A DNA stretch of 64,000 nucleotides from Actinocorallia populi (GCF_002995495.1 NZ_PVZV01000004.1:310001-374000), one strand, 5' to 3'; shown: positions 43,957 to 54,377, counted from the first letter of the stretch. Notes: generated by a model not told the origin, from the letters alone. A program made the numbers and translations.

Positions 43957-45609
43957 TCAGTCGGCGGGCCCCTGCCAGACCTTCAGGTCGATGGTCAGGT
44001 AGTCAGCGTCGATGGACTTGACGGTGATGATCCCCAGGAGGTCGGTGTCGGTGTAGACGCACCAGATCGACCCCTTCGCTGGACTGCCGAGGCCGTTTTC
44101 GATGTATTTCGTATTCGCATGGCAGGTCTCGTAGTCGGCGGGCTGGCCGGCTTCGATGGCGCCGAACTTGCTCTCACCAGAGATGCCGCTCCCTCCGAAG
44201 GCGAGGTCGCCCTGGTACTTGCCGTAAGCATTCCAGTCGAGCTTCTTGGGGCGCAGAGGGTCATCGGTGAAGTAGATGGAATAACCGTCGGTGATGTCGA
44301 TGCCCTTGTGCTCGCTCAGAAACGTTCCCGCAGGTTTCATCGTGCCGGGACCGCTCGTGTCGGAGGCCGAAGGATCGGCCACGGTCGCGGAGGCGTCAGG
44401 CGTCCCGGTGGGTGGGGTGCTCTCGGCGGTCGGCGGTCGTACGAGGTCTTCGGTGCCGGGCTGCCGCGCGAGGAGGTCGTCGGAGGAGTTCCCGTCGTCC
44501 TTCTGGGAGAGGACGAAGAACAAGGCGGCCAGGAGGACCAAGACGACTGCTCCGCTGCCCAGCAGCAGGGCGGTCCGCCCGCCGCCGGGTGCGGGCGGGG
44601 GAGACCCGGGCCGGTGCGGGAACTGGATCGGGACGTGCGGAGCGCTCGGCGGGTGGCCGGGGAACCCGGCGGAAGAAGCGCCTCCGGGCGCGGTGGGCTG
44701 GAGAGAGACGGGCGGGGCGGGTTCGGGGACGGCCGAGTAGCCGCGCAGGGCGGCGGTGAGCGTTTCGGGGAGCCAGTCGGTCGAGGTCGGCGCCGGGACG
44801 CCGGTGAGCTCGGTCAGGAGCCGCTCGGTGGTGGGACGGGCCGCGGGGTCCTTGTCCAGGCACTGCCGGATGAGGGGCTTCAGCTCGTCGGGGCAGCCGT
44901 CGAGCCGGGGTTCCTCCTGGGCGATGCGGTACATGACCGCCTGGGCGGGGCCGTCTCCGAAGGGACTGCGGGCGGTGGCGGCGAAGAAGAGCAGGGCGCC
45001 GAAGGCGAAGACGTCGAGCGCCGGGGTGGGTTCGCCGCCGCGGATCTGTTCGGGGGCCATGAACTGGGGCGAGCCGATCGCGCCGTTGGTGCGGGTGAGC
45101 GGGGTGGCGTCGGCGGCGCGAGCGATGCCGAAGTCGATGACCCGGGGGCCGTCCGCGGCGAGCAGGACGTTGGACGGTTTGAGGTCGCGGTGCACGATGC
45201 CGGCGCGGTGGATGGCCTGGAGCGCTTCGGCGACCCCGGCGGCGAGCGTCCGCAGGGTATCCACCGGCAGGGGGCCGGATTCGTGAATCGCGGTGGCGAG
45301 GGAAGGCCCTGGAATGTGGGCGGTCGCCAGCCAGGGCATAGGGCCGGTCAGGTCGGCGTCGATGACGGGCGCGGTGTAGAAGTTCTGGACCCGCTGGGCA
45401 GCGGTGACCTCCTGGGCGAACCTGCGGCGGAACTCGGGGTCGTCGGCGAACTCGGGGCGGATGATCTTGATGGCGAGTCGCCGACCGCTCTGGGTGGTGG
45501 CGAGGAAGACCCTGCCCATACCGCCGGCACCGAGCCGGGCGACGACACGGTAACCGCCGATCCCACGGGGATCGGCGTCCGACAGCGGCTCGTAGACCGG
45601 GGATCGCAT
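43957..45609 (-). CDS. Serine/threonine protein kinase with extracytoplasmic tail
   Basis: A 550-residue PknB-type membrane kinase. The kinase domain (about 18-280) has the glycine loop LGAGGMGRVF, Lys48 in AIK, HRDLKPSN, DFGIA and the APEQIRGG activation-segment end. A Pro-rich juxtamembrane region leads to a single membrane helix (LLLGSGAVVLVLLAALFFVL). The outer domain of about 130 residues has two Cys and no PASTA repeats (FLSEHKGIDITDGYSIYF, YETCHANTKYIENG), so its ligand is unknown. ATG at 45609 has GGAGG upstream. It faces away from the egt operon. Confidence 0.9.
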   Translation of the reverse strand: MRSPVYEPLSDADPRGIGGYRVVARLGAGGMGRVFLATTQSGRRLAIKIIRPEFADDPEFRRRFAQEVTAAQRVQNFYTAPVIDADLTGPMPWLATAHIPGPSLATAIHESGPLPVDTLRTLAAGVAEALQAIHRAGIVHRDLKPSNVLLAADGPRVIDFGIARAADATPLTRTNGAIGSPQFMAPEQIRGGEPTPALDVFAFGALLFFAATARSPFGDGPAQAVMYRIAQEEPRLDGCPDELKPLIRQCLDKDPAARPTTERLLTELTGVPAPTSTDWLPETLTAALRGYSAVPEPAPPVSLQPTAPGGASSAGFPGHPPSAPHVPIQFPHRPGSPPPAPGGGRTALLLGSGAVVLVLLAALFFVLSQKDDGNSSDDLLARQPGTEDLVRPPTAESTPPTGTPDASATVADPSASDTSGPGTMKPAGTFLSEHKGIDITDGYSIYFTDDPLRPKKLDWNAYGKYQGDLAFGGSGISGESKFGAIEAGQPADYETCHANTKYIENGLGSPAKGSIWCVYTDTDLLGIITVKSIDADYLTIDLKVWQGPAD

Positions 45610-45865
45610 GCTCGCCTCCAGGGGCTCGGCTCGCATGGCGGGCACGAGCCGCTCGTGGAATTCTCGGAATCGCGACGATCATAGAGGCCGGGGGATTCGG
45701 GATCGAGTGATCAATGTGTTGATTCTGGATTTTCGAACGGGCGCGCTGCGGACTGTGCTTGCTGCGGGGTGTTCGTCCTTGATTCAGCAAATTTTTGGGG
45801 TTTGGGGGGATAGCTGATCCGGTTCACCAGGGAAGGTCGTGAGGACCGAGAGACCGGGAGGCCGG

Positions 45866-46987
45866 ATGTCCCTGAGTGAGGACGACGTGCGGGAGCACGT
45901 GCGGGGTGTCTGTTTCAAGAAGGGGCCGCCGGGGCTGGTGGGGGCCGAGACCGAGTGGCTGGTGGTGGACCGGGGGAGGCCGGGGGAGCAGGTGCCGCTC
46001 GGGAGGCTGCGGGGGCCGCTGACGCGGCGGCCGCTGCCCGGCGGCAGCAAGGTGACCTTCGAGCCCGGCGGGCAGCTGGAGCTCAGCTCGCGGGCGCTGC
46101 GGGGGGCCGAGGCGGTGTGCGCGGCGCTCACCGCGGACCTGGCCGAGGTGCACAGGCGGGTGCGGGGGATCGAGCTCCTGGGGGCCGGGGTCGATCCCGT
46201 CCGGCCGGCGCGGATGCAGCTGGACGAGCTGCGGTACCGCTGCATGAGCGGGTACTTCGGGGACCTGACGATGATGTGCTCCACCGCGTCCGTCCAGGTC
46301 TGCCTGGACATCGGGACGGCCGGGCAGGCGGCGCGCAGGTGGCGGCTCGCGCACCGGCTCGGGCCGGTGCTGATCGCCGCGTTCGCCAACTCGCCGGTGT
46401 GGTGCGGGCGGCGGACGGGCTGGCGGTCGACGCGGCAGGCCGTGTGGGCGCGGCTGGACCCGGCCCGCACGACCGCCCCGGTCGGGGACGACCCCGAGGA
46501 GGCGTGGGCGCGGTACGCGCTCGACGCGCCGCTCATGCTGATGCGGGGCGAGAGCTGGATCGTCGGGCCCGGCATGACGTTCCGGGAGTGGATGCGCACC
46601 GGCGAGCCCACCCTGGACGACTTCGCCTACCACCTGACCACCCTCTTCCCGCCGGTCCGCCCGCAGGGCTGGCTGGAGCTGCGGATGATCGACGCGCTGC
46701 CCGAGCCGTACTGGCGGGTGCCCGTCGCGGTGGCCTCCGCCCTCGTCGACCTCGTCCCGGACGCCGCCGAGGCCGCGGCCGAGCCCGTCGCGGGGCTGTG
46801 GACGCGGGCGGCGCGGGACGGGCTGCGCGACCCGGCCCTGGCCAAGGCCGCGCTGGCCTGCTTCGAAGCGGCCTGCGCGGCGCTCGCCGGACCGCTGAAG
46901 GACCTGGCCGAACAGTACGCCGACCGCTATGTCGCCCGAGGCCTGTGTCCGGCCGACGACATCGAGGAGTACGCGTGGACGCGCTGA
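45866..46987 (+). CDS. egtA: Ergothioneine biosynthesis glutamate-cysteine ligase EgtA
   Basis: A 373-residue GCS2-type ligase that joins glutamate and cysteine to gamma-glutamylcysteine, the sulfur donor for EgtB. Signature segments are GAETEWLVV (metal/ATP-site glutamates), FEPGGQLELSS and MMCSTASVQVCLDIG. ATG at 45866 follows GGGAGG. The gene overlaps egtB by 13 bp. The assignment is firm because egtB, egtC and egtD follow directly. It acts in the cytoplasm. The 256-bp gap before it, which is unusually AT-rich just upstream of 45810, should hold the operon promoter. Confidence 0.95.
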   Translation: MSLSEDDVREHVRGVCFKKGPPGLVGAETEWLVVDRGRPGEQVPLGRLRGPLTRRPLPGGSKVTFEPGGQLELSSRALRGAEAVCAALTADLAEVHRRVRGIELLGAGVDPVRPARMQLDELRYRCMSGYFGDLTMMCSTASVQVCLDIGTAGQAARRWRLAHRLGPVLIAAFANSPVWCGRRTGWRSTRQAVWARLDPARTTAPVGDDPEEAWARYALDAPLMLMRGESWIVGPGMTFREWMRTGEPTLDDFAYHLTTLFPPVRPQGWLELRMIDALPEPYWRVPVAVASALVDLVPDAAEAAAEPVAGLWTRAARDGLRDPALAKAALACFEAACAALAGPLKDLAEQYADRYVARGLCPADDIEEYAWTR

Positions 46988-48240
46988 AGGAACGACTCGC
47001 CGCGGAGCTGATCGCGGCACGGGAGCGGAGCCATCTGCTGACCTCCCTGGACGACGCCGACCTGGTCTCCCAGGTGTCGCCGCTGATGTCCCCGCTGGTG
47101 TGGGACCTGGCGCACGTCGGCAACTACGAGGAGCTGTGGCTGCTGCGCGAGGCCGTCGGCATCGAGCCGATGCGCCCGGAGATCGACACCCTCTACGACG
47201 CCTTCGAACACCCCCGGGCGACCCGCCCGTCGCTGCCGCTGCTGCCACCCGGCGAGGCCCGCGCCTACATCGGGACGGTGCGGAACAAGGTCCTGGACAC
47301 CCTGGAGGGGCTGCGCCCGGAGAACGTCCCCCTCTTCGAGATGGTCATCCAGCACGAGCACCAGCACGACGAGACCATGCTCGCCACCCACCAGCTCCGC
47401 AGGGCGCCCTCCCCCCTGCGCGAGGACGGCCTCCCCGCCGGAACCGCCGGGACCGACCCCTGGACCCCCGAGACCCGCATCCCCGCGGGCCCCTTCACCA
47501 TGGGCACCCTCGACGCCGCCGCCTACGACAACGAACGCCCCGCGCACCGGGTAGACCTCCCGGCGTACTTCATCGACACCGTTCCGGTGAGCAACGGCGA
47601 CTACCTGGCCTTCCTGGAGTCGGGCGGCTACGACGACGAGCGCTGGTGGCATCCCGAGGGCTGGAGGTGGCGGCAGAGCAAGCGGATCACGGCCCCCGCC
47701 TTCTGGTTCAAGGAGGGCGTGTGGCTGCGCCGCCGGTTCGGCGACGTGGAGCCGGTGCCGTTCGACCAGCCCGTCCAGCACGTCTGCTGGTACGAGGCCG
47801 ACGCCTACGCCCGCTGGGCGGGCAAGCGCCTGCCGACGGAGGCCGAGTGGGAGAAGGCCGCGAGCTGGGACCCCGAGGCGCAGAAGGCCAGCAGGTACCC
47901 GTGGGGCGACGAGTACCTGCCGGGCCGCGCCAACCTCGGCCAGCGGCGCCTCCAGCCCTCCGCGGTCGGCTCCCACCCCGAGGGAGCCTCCCCGTCCGGC
48001 GTGCGGCAGCTCGTCGGCGACGTGTGGGAGTGGACGTCCACGGCCTTTCACGGCTATCCCGGCTTCCGCGCCCACCCGTACAAGGAGTACTCCGAGGTCT
48101 TCTTCGGCCACGACTACAAGGTCCTGCGCGGTGGTTCCTGGGCGACGGACCCGACGGCCGCCCGCACCACGTTCCGCAACTGGGACCTCCCGATCCGCCG
48201 TCAGATCTTCGCCGGTTTCCGCTGCGCGAGGAGCGCCTGA
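46975..48240 (+). CDS. egtB: Ergothioneine biosynthesis sulfoxide synthase EgtB
   Basis: A 421-residue non-heme iron enzyme that joins hercynine and gamma-glutamylcysteine to the sulfoxide. The N-terminal DinB-like half supplies the iron histidines: LAHVGNYEELW and HEHQHDETML. The C-terminal formylglycine-generating-enzyme-like half has KRLPTEAEWEKAA, GDVWEWTSTAFHGY and VLRGGSWATDP. The GTG at 46975 lies inside the end of egtA with GAGGAG just before it. The product passes to EgtC. Length and motif order are normal for the family. Confidence 0.96.
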   Translation: MDALKERLAAELIAARERSHLLTSLDDADLVSQVSPLMSPLVWDLAHVGNYEELWLLREAVGIEPMRPEIDTLYDAFEHPRATRPSLPLLPPGEARAYIGTVRNKVLDTLEGLRPENVPLFEMVIQHEHQHDETMLATHQLRRAPSPLREDGLPAGTAGTDPWTPETRIPAGPFTMGTLDAAAYDNERPAHRVDLPAYFIDTVPVSNGDYLAFLESGGYDDERWWHPEGWRWRQSKRITAPAFWFKEGVWLRRRFGDVEPVPFDQPVQHVCWYEADAYARWAGKRLPTEAEWEKAASWDPEAQKASRYPWGDEYLPGRANLGQRRLQPSAVGSHPEGASPSGVRQLVGDVWEWTSTAFHGYPGFRAHPYKEYSEVFFGHDYKVLRGGSWATDPTAARTTFRNWDLPIRRQIFAGFRCARSA

Positions 48241-48241
48241 C

Positions 48242-48976
48242 TTGTGCAGACACCTGGCCTATCTGGGCCCGCCCCGCAGCCTGCACTCCCTGGTCTACGG
48301 GCCCGCGCACTCCCTGGAACGCCAGTCCTACGCCCCCAAGCTGAACGTCGGCAACGTCCTGAACGCCGACGGTTTCGGCGTCGGCTGGTACGCGGGGGAC
48401 AGGCTCGTCCGCTACCGCAGGTCCCAGCCGATGTGGACGGACGTGTCGTTCGCCGAACTCAGCGAGATCCTGCAGAGCCCGTGCGCGGTGGCGGCCGTGC
48501 GCAGCGCGACCGTCGGCTTCCCCGTCGACGAGTCCAGTGCCCAGCCGTTCCGCTGCGAACGCTGGCTGTTCAGCCACAACGGCAAGGTCGAGGGGTTCGG
48601 CGCGGTGGAGGCCGAGCTCCGCGAGCTCGCCGGAGACCTCTCGCTGGTCCCCGAGGCCCGCGCCCCGCTCGATTCGGCGCTGCTGTTCGCCCGCGCCGTA
48701 CGCGCCTGGCGGGGCGGACTGGGCCTCGCCGAAGGGCTGGCCGAGACCGTCCGGACGGTCACCGCGATCGCGCCCGGCCGCTACAACCTGCTGGCGTCCG
48801 ACGGCGTCTCGCTGGCCGCGACGACCTGGGGCGACAGCCTGTTCGCCCGTTCGGCCGACCACGCCGTCGTCCTGGCCTCCGAACCCTACGACGACAGCCC
48901 CGCCTGGCAGCGGATCCCCGACCGTTCCCTGGTCTTCGCGGACCGGGACGGCGTCACCGTCCACCCACTCAGTTAA
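48242..48976 (+). CDS. egtC: Ergothioneine biosynthesis amidohydrolase EgtC
   Basis: A 244-residue class II glutamine-amidotransferase-fold enzyme that removes glutamate from the sulfoxide conjugate. The family needs an N-terminal nucleophile Cys2. The TTG at 48242 gives Met-Cys-Arg-His, exposing Cys2 after Met removal, so this rare start is functionally required. Later motifs are NADGFGVGWY, CAVAAVRSATVG and FSHNGKVEGF. It starts 1 bp after the egtB stop. Function is cytoplasmic. Confidence 0.95.
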   Translation: MCRHLAYLGPPRSLHSLVYGPAHSLERQSYAPKLNVGNVLNADGFGVGWYAGDRLVRYRRSQPMWTDVSFAELSEILQSPCAVAAVRSATVGFPVDESSAQPFRCERWLFSHNGKVEGFGAVEAELRELAGDLSLVPEARAPLDSALLFARAVRAWRGGLGLAEGLAETVRTVTAIAPGRYNLLASDGVSLAATTWGDSLFARSADHAVVLASEPYDDSPAWQRIPDRSLVFADRDGVTVHPLS

Positions 48977-48986
48977 GGGGGCAATC

Positions 48987-49994
48987 ATGCGGATCGAGCA
49001 TTTCCTGAAACCGGAGGACCTGGAGGAGGCGCTGCGCGCGGACGTCGCCGCGGGGCTGACCGCCGAACCCAAGACCCTGCCGCCCAAGTGGTTCTACGAC
49101 GACCGCGGCAGCGAGCTGTTCACCGAGATCACCCGGTTGGAGGAGTACTACCCGACCCGGCGGGAACGGGCGATCCTCGCCGCCCGCGCCGGCGAGATCG
49201 CCGCCCTGACGGGCGCGCGCACGCTCGTCGAGCTGGGCGCCGGCTCGGGGGAGAAGACCCGCCTGCTGCTCGACGCGCTGGGCGCGGCCGGGCTGGAGAC
49301 CTACGTCCCGGTGGACGTCAGCGGCGACTACCTGGTGGACGCCGCGGAGAAGATCGCCGCCGAGTACCCGGGTCTCGAGGTGCGCCCGGTGGCCGCCGAC
49401 TACGAGCGGCACCTGTCCCTGATCCGGGGCGGGCCGCGCGAACTCGTCGCCTTCCTCGGCGGGACGATCGGCAACATGGTGCCCGAGGAGCGGCATGCGT
49501 TCCTGTCCGCGATCCGGGGGACGCTCGGCCCCGACGACGCCCTGCTGCTCGGCGCCGACCTCGTCAAGGACGAGAAGCGCCTGGTGCGCGCCTACGACGA
49601 CGAGAGCGGCGTCACCGCGGAGTTCAACCGCAACGTGCTGCGGGTCATCAACGGCCACCTGGACGCCGACTTCGTGCCGGAGGCGTTCGACCACGTCGCC
49701 GTCTGGGACCCGGAGAACGAGTGGATCGAGATGCGCCTGCGCTCCCGAGCCCGCCAGGAGGCGCGGATCGGCGCGCTCGACCTGAGCGTGCACTTCGCCG
49801 ACGGCGAGGAGATGCGCACCGAGATCTCCGCGAAGTTCCGCCCGGAACGGCTGGAGGCCGAGCTCGCCGCGGCGGGTTACGCCCTCGCCGCCTTCTGGAC
49901 GGATCCGGAAGGTGATTTCTCCCTCACCCTCGCCAGGCCACGAGGAGATCACGATTCGGAGAAAACGTCGGCGGGTCCGCTTACGGTGGGGTGA
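48987..49994 (+). CDS. egtD: L-histidine N-alpha-methyltransferase EgtD
   Basis: A 335-residue SAM-dependent methyltransferase (DUF2260) that trimethylates histidine to hercynine. Motifs are PKWFYDDRGSELF near residue 32, the SAM loop VELGAGSGEKTRLLL, GTIGNMVPEE and LLGADLVKD, with EFNRNVLRVIN in the histidine-binding part. AAGGGGGC precedes ATG 48987. Its stop overlaps the LacI gene start (GTGA), so transcription probably continues into that gene. An egtE gene for the last lyase step is not in this window and is often unlinked. Confidence 0.96.
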   Translation: MRIEHFLKPEDLEEALRADVAAGLTAEPKTLPPKWFYDDRGSELFTEITRLEEYYPTRRERAILAARAGEIAALTGARTLVELGAGSGEKTRLLLDALGAAGLETYVPVDVSGDYLVDAAEKIAAEYPGLEVRPVAADYERHLSLIRGGPRELVAFLGGTIGNMVPEERHAFLSAIRGTLGPDDALLLGADLVKDEKRLVRAYDDESGVTAEFNRNVLRVINGHLDADFVPEAFDHVAVWDPENEWIEMRLRSRARQEARIGALDLSVHFADGEEMRTEISAKFRPERLEAELAAAGYALAAFWTDPEGDFSLTLARPRGDHDSEKTSAGPLTVG

Positions 49995-51010
49995 TGCCGA
50001 AGCCCGGACGGAGAGTCACGATCCGGGAGCTGGCCCGGGTGACGGGCCTGTCTCCCGCGGCCGTCTCCTACGCGTTGCGGGGCGTCCACACCTCGGCCGA
50101 GACGCAGAAGCGGGTGCGTGCGGCGGCCGACGAGCTCGGCTACCGGGCGCACCCCATCGCCCGCGCCCTGGCCAGCGGCAGGACGGGCATGGTCGGCCTG
50201 CTGTGCGGGTCGCTGGCCGACTTCTGGCAGCAGGAGCTGGCGGTCGGGATCGGCCGCGCCCTGCTGGAGGAGGGCAGGTACGCCATCGTCCTGGACGCCG
50301 CCGACGATCCGGGCCGCGAGCTGGAGCTGGCGGGGCGGCTGCGCGAGCAGCGGGTCGACGGGCTGATCGTGCAGCCCGTCGACCCGTCCGCCCCGGCCTG
50401 GGCGGAGCTGGCCGAGGCGCTGCCGGTGGTCTCGGTCGGTGACGCGCTGGCCGGCAACCCGCACGGCGAGGTGGTCTTCGACAACCGCGCCGGGGTGACG
50501 CTGGCACTGGAGCACCTGCACGGCCTGGGCCACCGCCGGATCGGGGTGCTCACCTCCACCCTGGAGCGCACCCCCGACCGCCCGGCGGACGTGCACGTCA
50601 GAGCCGAGGCGCGGCGGCTCGGCCTGGAGGTGGAGGTGGCGGTCGCCCGCTCGGCGCTGCCGGAGGCCACGGCCGCGGCCCGCGGGCTGCTGGTGCGCCG
50701 GGACAGGCCGAGCGCGGTCTTCTGCTTCTCCGACTCCATCGCCTACGGCGTCTACCTGGCGGCGGGCGAGCTGGGCCTGTCCGTCCCGGACGAGCTGTCG
50801 GTGTGCGGCTATGACGCGCACGCCCTGTCGGTGCTGCCGACGCCGCCGCTCACCACGGTCGACTGGGACCTGCCGGGGGTGGCGGCCGACGCGGTCTCCC
50901 TGGTGCTCGCCGCGGTCGAGGAACGTTCTCCCGGCAGGATCGTGCGCTCCCCGGTGTTGTGCCCGAGGGAGTCCACCAGCAGAATCCTCGGGAGGGCTCA
51001 TCCTTACTAA
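49994..51010 (+). CDS. LacI-family transcriptional regulator
   Basis: A 338-residue regulator. The HTH is TIRELARVTGLSPAAVSYAL with the hinge helix region to about 60, followed by a periplasmic-binding-protein-like effector domain (GLLCGSLADFWQQEL, DGLIVQPVDPS, FCFSDSIAYGVY). It starts either at ATG 49994 or at GTG 49991, the latter giving a 4-bp overlap with egtD. TACGGT at 49982-49987, 6 bases before the ATG, could support a second, leaderless transcript. Position between egtD and an OpuC-like transporter suggests control of one or both; the effector is unknown. Confidence 0.88.
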   Translation: MPKPGRRVTIRELARVTGLSPAAVSYALRGVHTSAETQKRVRAAADELGYRAHPIARALASGRTGMVGLLCGSLADFWQQELAVGIGRALLEEGRYAIVLDAADDPGRELELAGRLREQRVDGLIVQPVDPSAPAWAELAEALPVVSVGDALAGNPHGEVVFDNRAGVTLALEHLHGLGHRRIGVLTSTLERTPDRPADVHVRAEARRLGLEVEVAVARSALPEATAAARGLLVRRDRPSAVFCFSDSIAYGVYLAAGELGLSVPDELSVCGYDAHALSVLPTPPLTTVDWDLPGVAADAVSLVLAAVEERSPGRIVRSPVLCPRESTSRILGRAHPY

Positions 51011-51045
51011 ACCCGTGGATAAAGTAGAGAACTAAGGTAACGACC

Positions 51046-51842
<797 letters not shown>

Positions 51843-51846
<4 letters not shown>

Positions 51847-52493
51847 ACGAGAACGAACCCCTGGTCCGCTGGAACTGGATCCACGACCACTACGCCCTGT
51901 TCGGCGAGCTCACCGTCGAACACCTGAAGCTCTCGCTGCTGCCCGTCCTGCTCGGCCTGCTCGTCTCGGTGCCGCTGGGCGTGCTGTGCGCACGCTGGCG
52001 CGTGCTGTACACGCCGGTGCTGACGGCCGTCAACATCCTCTACGCGCTGCCGTCCCTCGCCCTGTTCCTGGTGCTGCTCGACTACACCGGCCTCAGCATC
52101 TGGACGGTCGTCATCCCGCTCACCCTCTACACCCTGGCCGTCCTGGTGCCCAACGTCGTCGACGGGCTGCGCCAGGTGCCCGAAGGAACCCGGCAGGCGG
52201 CCACCGCGATGGGCTACACCCCGCTGCGCCGCCTCGTCGCGGTCGAGCTGCCGATCGCGGTGCCCGTCATCATCGCGGGCCTGCGCGTCGCGACCGTCTC
52301 CAACATCAGCCTGGTGAGCGTGGGCGCGCTGGTCGGCATCGGCGGGCTCGGCTCCCTGTTCAAGACCGGCTTCGACCTGCAGTTCACCACCCCCGTGCTG
52401 GCCGGGATCGTGCTGACCATCGCCCTGGCCGTGCTGTTCGACCTGGCGCTGGTACTGCTCCAGCGGCTCCTCACCCCCTGGAGCCCCCGATGA
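51843..52493 (+). CDS. OpuC-like ABC transporter permease, first subunit
   Basis: A 216-residue permease with about five membrane helices. The family N-terminus EHLKLSLLPVLLGLLVSVPL is present, as is LYALPSLALFLVLL. The coupling helix has the EAA-like pattern ATAMGYTPLRRLVAVELPIAVPVIIAG. GTG at 51843 overlaps the ATPase stop. It forms a heterodimer with the second permease encoded next, overlapping it by 4 bp. It is not fused to a binding domain, unlike the EgtU protein of some Firmicutes. Confidence 0.92.
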
Positions 52494-53176
52494 ACGACGG
52501 CTGGCGCTGGCTGACCGACGGCGCGCACTGGCACGGCCCCGACGGCATCCCCGTCCGGCTCGCCGAGCACCTCGGCTACACCCTCCTGGTCCTCGCCGTG
52601 GCCGTGCTCGTCGGGCTGCCGCTCGGGCTGCTGCTGGCGCACTCCGGACGGCGCACCGCCTTCACCGTGATCAACACCGCCAACGGCTTCCGCGCGCTGC
52701 CCACCCTGGGCCTGCTGGTGCTCATCTTCCTGCTGAGCGCCGGCAGCGAACTGGCCGCCCTGATCCCGCTGGTGGCGCTGGCGATCCCGCCGGTGCTGGT
52801 CAACACCTACGAGGGCGTCCGCCAGGTCGACCCGCGGGTGCGGGACGCCGCCCTCGGCATGGGCATGACCGGGCGGCAGGTCCTGCTGCGGGTGGAGCTG
52901 CCCGTCGCGGTGCCCCTGGTGATGACGGGGGTGCGCACCGCGGCGGTCCAGGTGGTCGCGACCGCCACCATCGCCGCCTACATCAACCTCGGCGGCCTCG
53001 GCGGCTACCTCATGGACGGCATCCTGCTGCGCCAGTACGGCGCCGCGGTGGGCGGCTCGCTCCTGGTGGTGCTGCTCGCGGTCGCCGTCCAGATCCTCTT
53101 CACCTACGCCGGCCGGCTCCTCACCCCCCGAGGGCTGCGGCAGGAATCGAACAACCGAAAGGAAACCCCCGTATGA
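52490..53176 (+). CDS. OpuC-like ABC transporter permease, second subunit
   Basis: A 228-residue permease paralogous to the preceding one. It has an N-terminal amphipathic segment (WRWLTDGAHWHGPDG), then IPVRLAEHLGYTLLVLA and about five helices, the pattern FRALPTLGLLVLIFLLSAG, and the EAA-like loop AALGMGMTGRQVLLRVELPV. ATG at 52490 overlaps the first permease stop by 4 bp. The binding-protein gene overlaps its end by 4 bp, so the four transport genes are strictly coupled. Confidence 0.92.
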   Translation: MNDGWRWLTDGAHWHGPDGIPVRLAEHLGYTLLVLAVAVLVGLPLGLLLAHSGRRTAFTVINTANGFRALPTLGLLVLIFLLSAGSELAALIPLVALAIPPVLVNTYEGVRQVDPRVRDAALGMGMTGRQVLLRVELPVAVPLVMTGVRTAAVQVVATATIAAYINLGGLGGYLMDGILLRQYGAAVGGSLLVVLLAVAVQILFTYAGRLLTPRGLRQESNNRKETPV

Positions 53177-54075
53177 GACCCCTGAAGATCCTGCTGGGCG
53201 CCGCCCTGCTGGCGACGTTCGCGGCGGGTTGCGGCGGCAGCGAGGACAACCCCCTCGACAGTACGGGAAGCACCGACGGCAAGACCGTCGTGGTCGGCTC
53301 CGCGGCCTTCCCCGGCAACATCCTGCTCGCCGAGCTGTACGCCGGAGCCCTGGAGGACAAGGGCCTGAAGGTCGAGCGCAAGCTCGGCATCGGCGAGCGC
53401 GAGGTCTACTACAAGCTGCTGGAGAACGGCGAGCTGACCGTCCTGCCGGAGTACAACGGCGCGCTGCTGGCCTACCTCGACCCCGAGGCCGAGCTGCCCG
53501 CCACGACCGAGGAGACGAACCAGGCGGCATCCGCCAAGCTCCCGGCCGGTCTGAAGCTGCTGAAGTCGGCGGAGGCCCAGGACAACGACTCGCTGACCGT
53601 CACGTCCGAGACCGCCGAGAAGCACGGCCTGAAGACGATCGAGGACCTCAAGGACGCGGCCGGCGAGCTGACCGTCGGCGGCCCCGCCCCCTTCGAGCAG
53701 CGCTTCAAGGACAAGCTGACCGACGTCTACGGCCTGACGTTCAAGGAATGGGTCCCCGACCGCTCCGGCGGCGGCAACATCCCCACCTGGCTCAAGAGCG
53801 ACAAGGTCCAGGTCGGCAACGTCTTCACCGCCAACCCCGCCATCGTCCTGGACGGCCTGGTGGTGCTGGAGGACACCAAGGGCGTCTTCGGCCTGCAGAA
53901 CGTCACCCCCCTCGTCCGCGAGGACGGCATCGACCCGGCCGCGGCGGAGGCGCTGGACGGGCTCTCGGCCCAGCTCACCACCGAGGGGCTCCAGGAGATG
54001 ATGAAGAAGGTCGCCGTCGACAAGACCGACCCGGCCAAGGTCGCCGCCGAGTGGCTGGACGCGCACCCGGTCTGA
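53173..54075 (+). CDS. Substrate-binding lipoprotein of the OpuC-like transporter
   Basis: A 300-residue OpuAC/ProX-fold lipoprotein. The signal ends in a lipobox with Cys20 (ATFAAGC), so it is anchored to the outer face of the membrane. The fold pattern VVVGSAAFPGNILLAELYAG, ERKLGIGEREVYYKLLENGE and LPEYNGALLAY is that of quaternary-amine binders. The aromatic cage cannot be placed reliably by eye. It is the last gene of the nine-gene egt-transport series and is followed by two strong hairpins. Confidence 0.93.
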   Translation: MRPLKILLGAALLATFAAGCGGSEDNPLDSTGSTDGKTVVVGSAAFPGNILLAELYAGALEDKGLKVERKLGIGEREVYYKLLENGELTVLPEYNGALLAYLDPEAELPATTEETNQAASAKLPAGLKLLKSAEAQDNDSLTVTSETAEKHGLKTIEDLKDAAGELTVGGPAPFEQRFKDKLTDVYGLTFKEWVPDRSGGGNIPTWLKSDKVQVGNVFTANPAIVLDGLVVLEDTKGVFGLQNVTPLVREDGIDPAAAEALDGLSAQLTTEGLQEMMKKVAVDKTDPAKVAAEWLDAHPV

Positions 54076-54092
54076 CGGGGAGGAGACCGGAA

Positions 54093-54124
54093 GGGCCGGC
54101 CGACCGCTGCGGATCGGCCGGCCC
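54093..54124 (+). terminator. Hairpin 1 after the egt-transport series
   Basis: GGGCCGGCCGA and TCGGCCGGCCC form an 11-bp perfect stem with a 10-base loop, starting 17 bp after the binding-protein stop. Confidence 0.65.
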
Positions 54125-54140
54125 GCCTGCGGGACGGTGC

Positions 54141-54179
54141 GCCGTGTTCGCGGGCCCGGGCAAAGCCCGCGAACACGGC
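54141..54179 (+). terminator. Hairpin 2 after the egt-transport series
   Basis: GCCGTGTTCGCGGGC pairs perfectly with GCCCGCGAACACGGC, a 15-bp stem with a 9-base loop, followed by GTCCTTCT. Together with hairpin 1 it should be an efficient terminator. From 54180 to 54377 I see nothing else. Confidence 0.75.
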
Positions 54180-54377
54180 GTCCTTCTGCCGGAGGTCCGC
54201 CGCGCGACCGGGAGGCCGCTCGCACGAGGGAACGCTGCACCTTCCGGACCGGAGGGCGCGGGGGATTCCCCGGCAGTTCCGGACGCCGCGGTTACGGGAA
54301 CGGGGGCAGAACCCGTGAGAGGCGTCCGGAGCCTTTGATTCAGTTGTGCCGTGCGGGTCGTGCCGTGCGGTCCGGGC

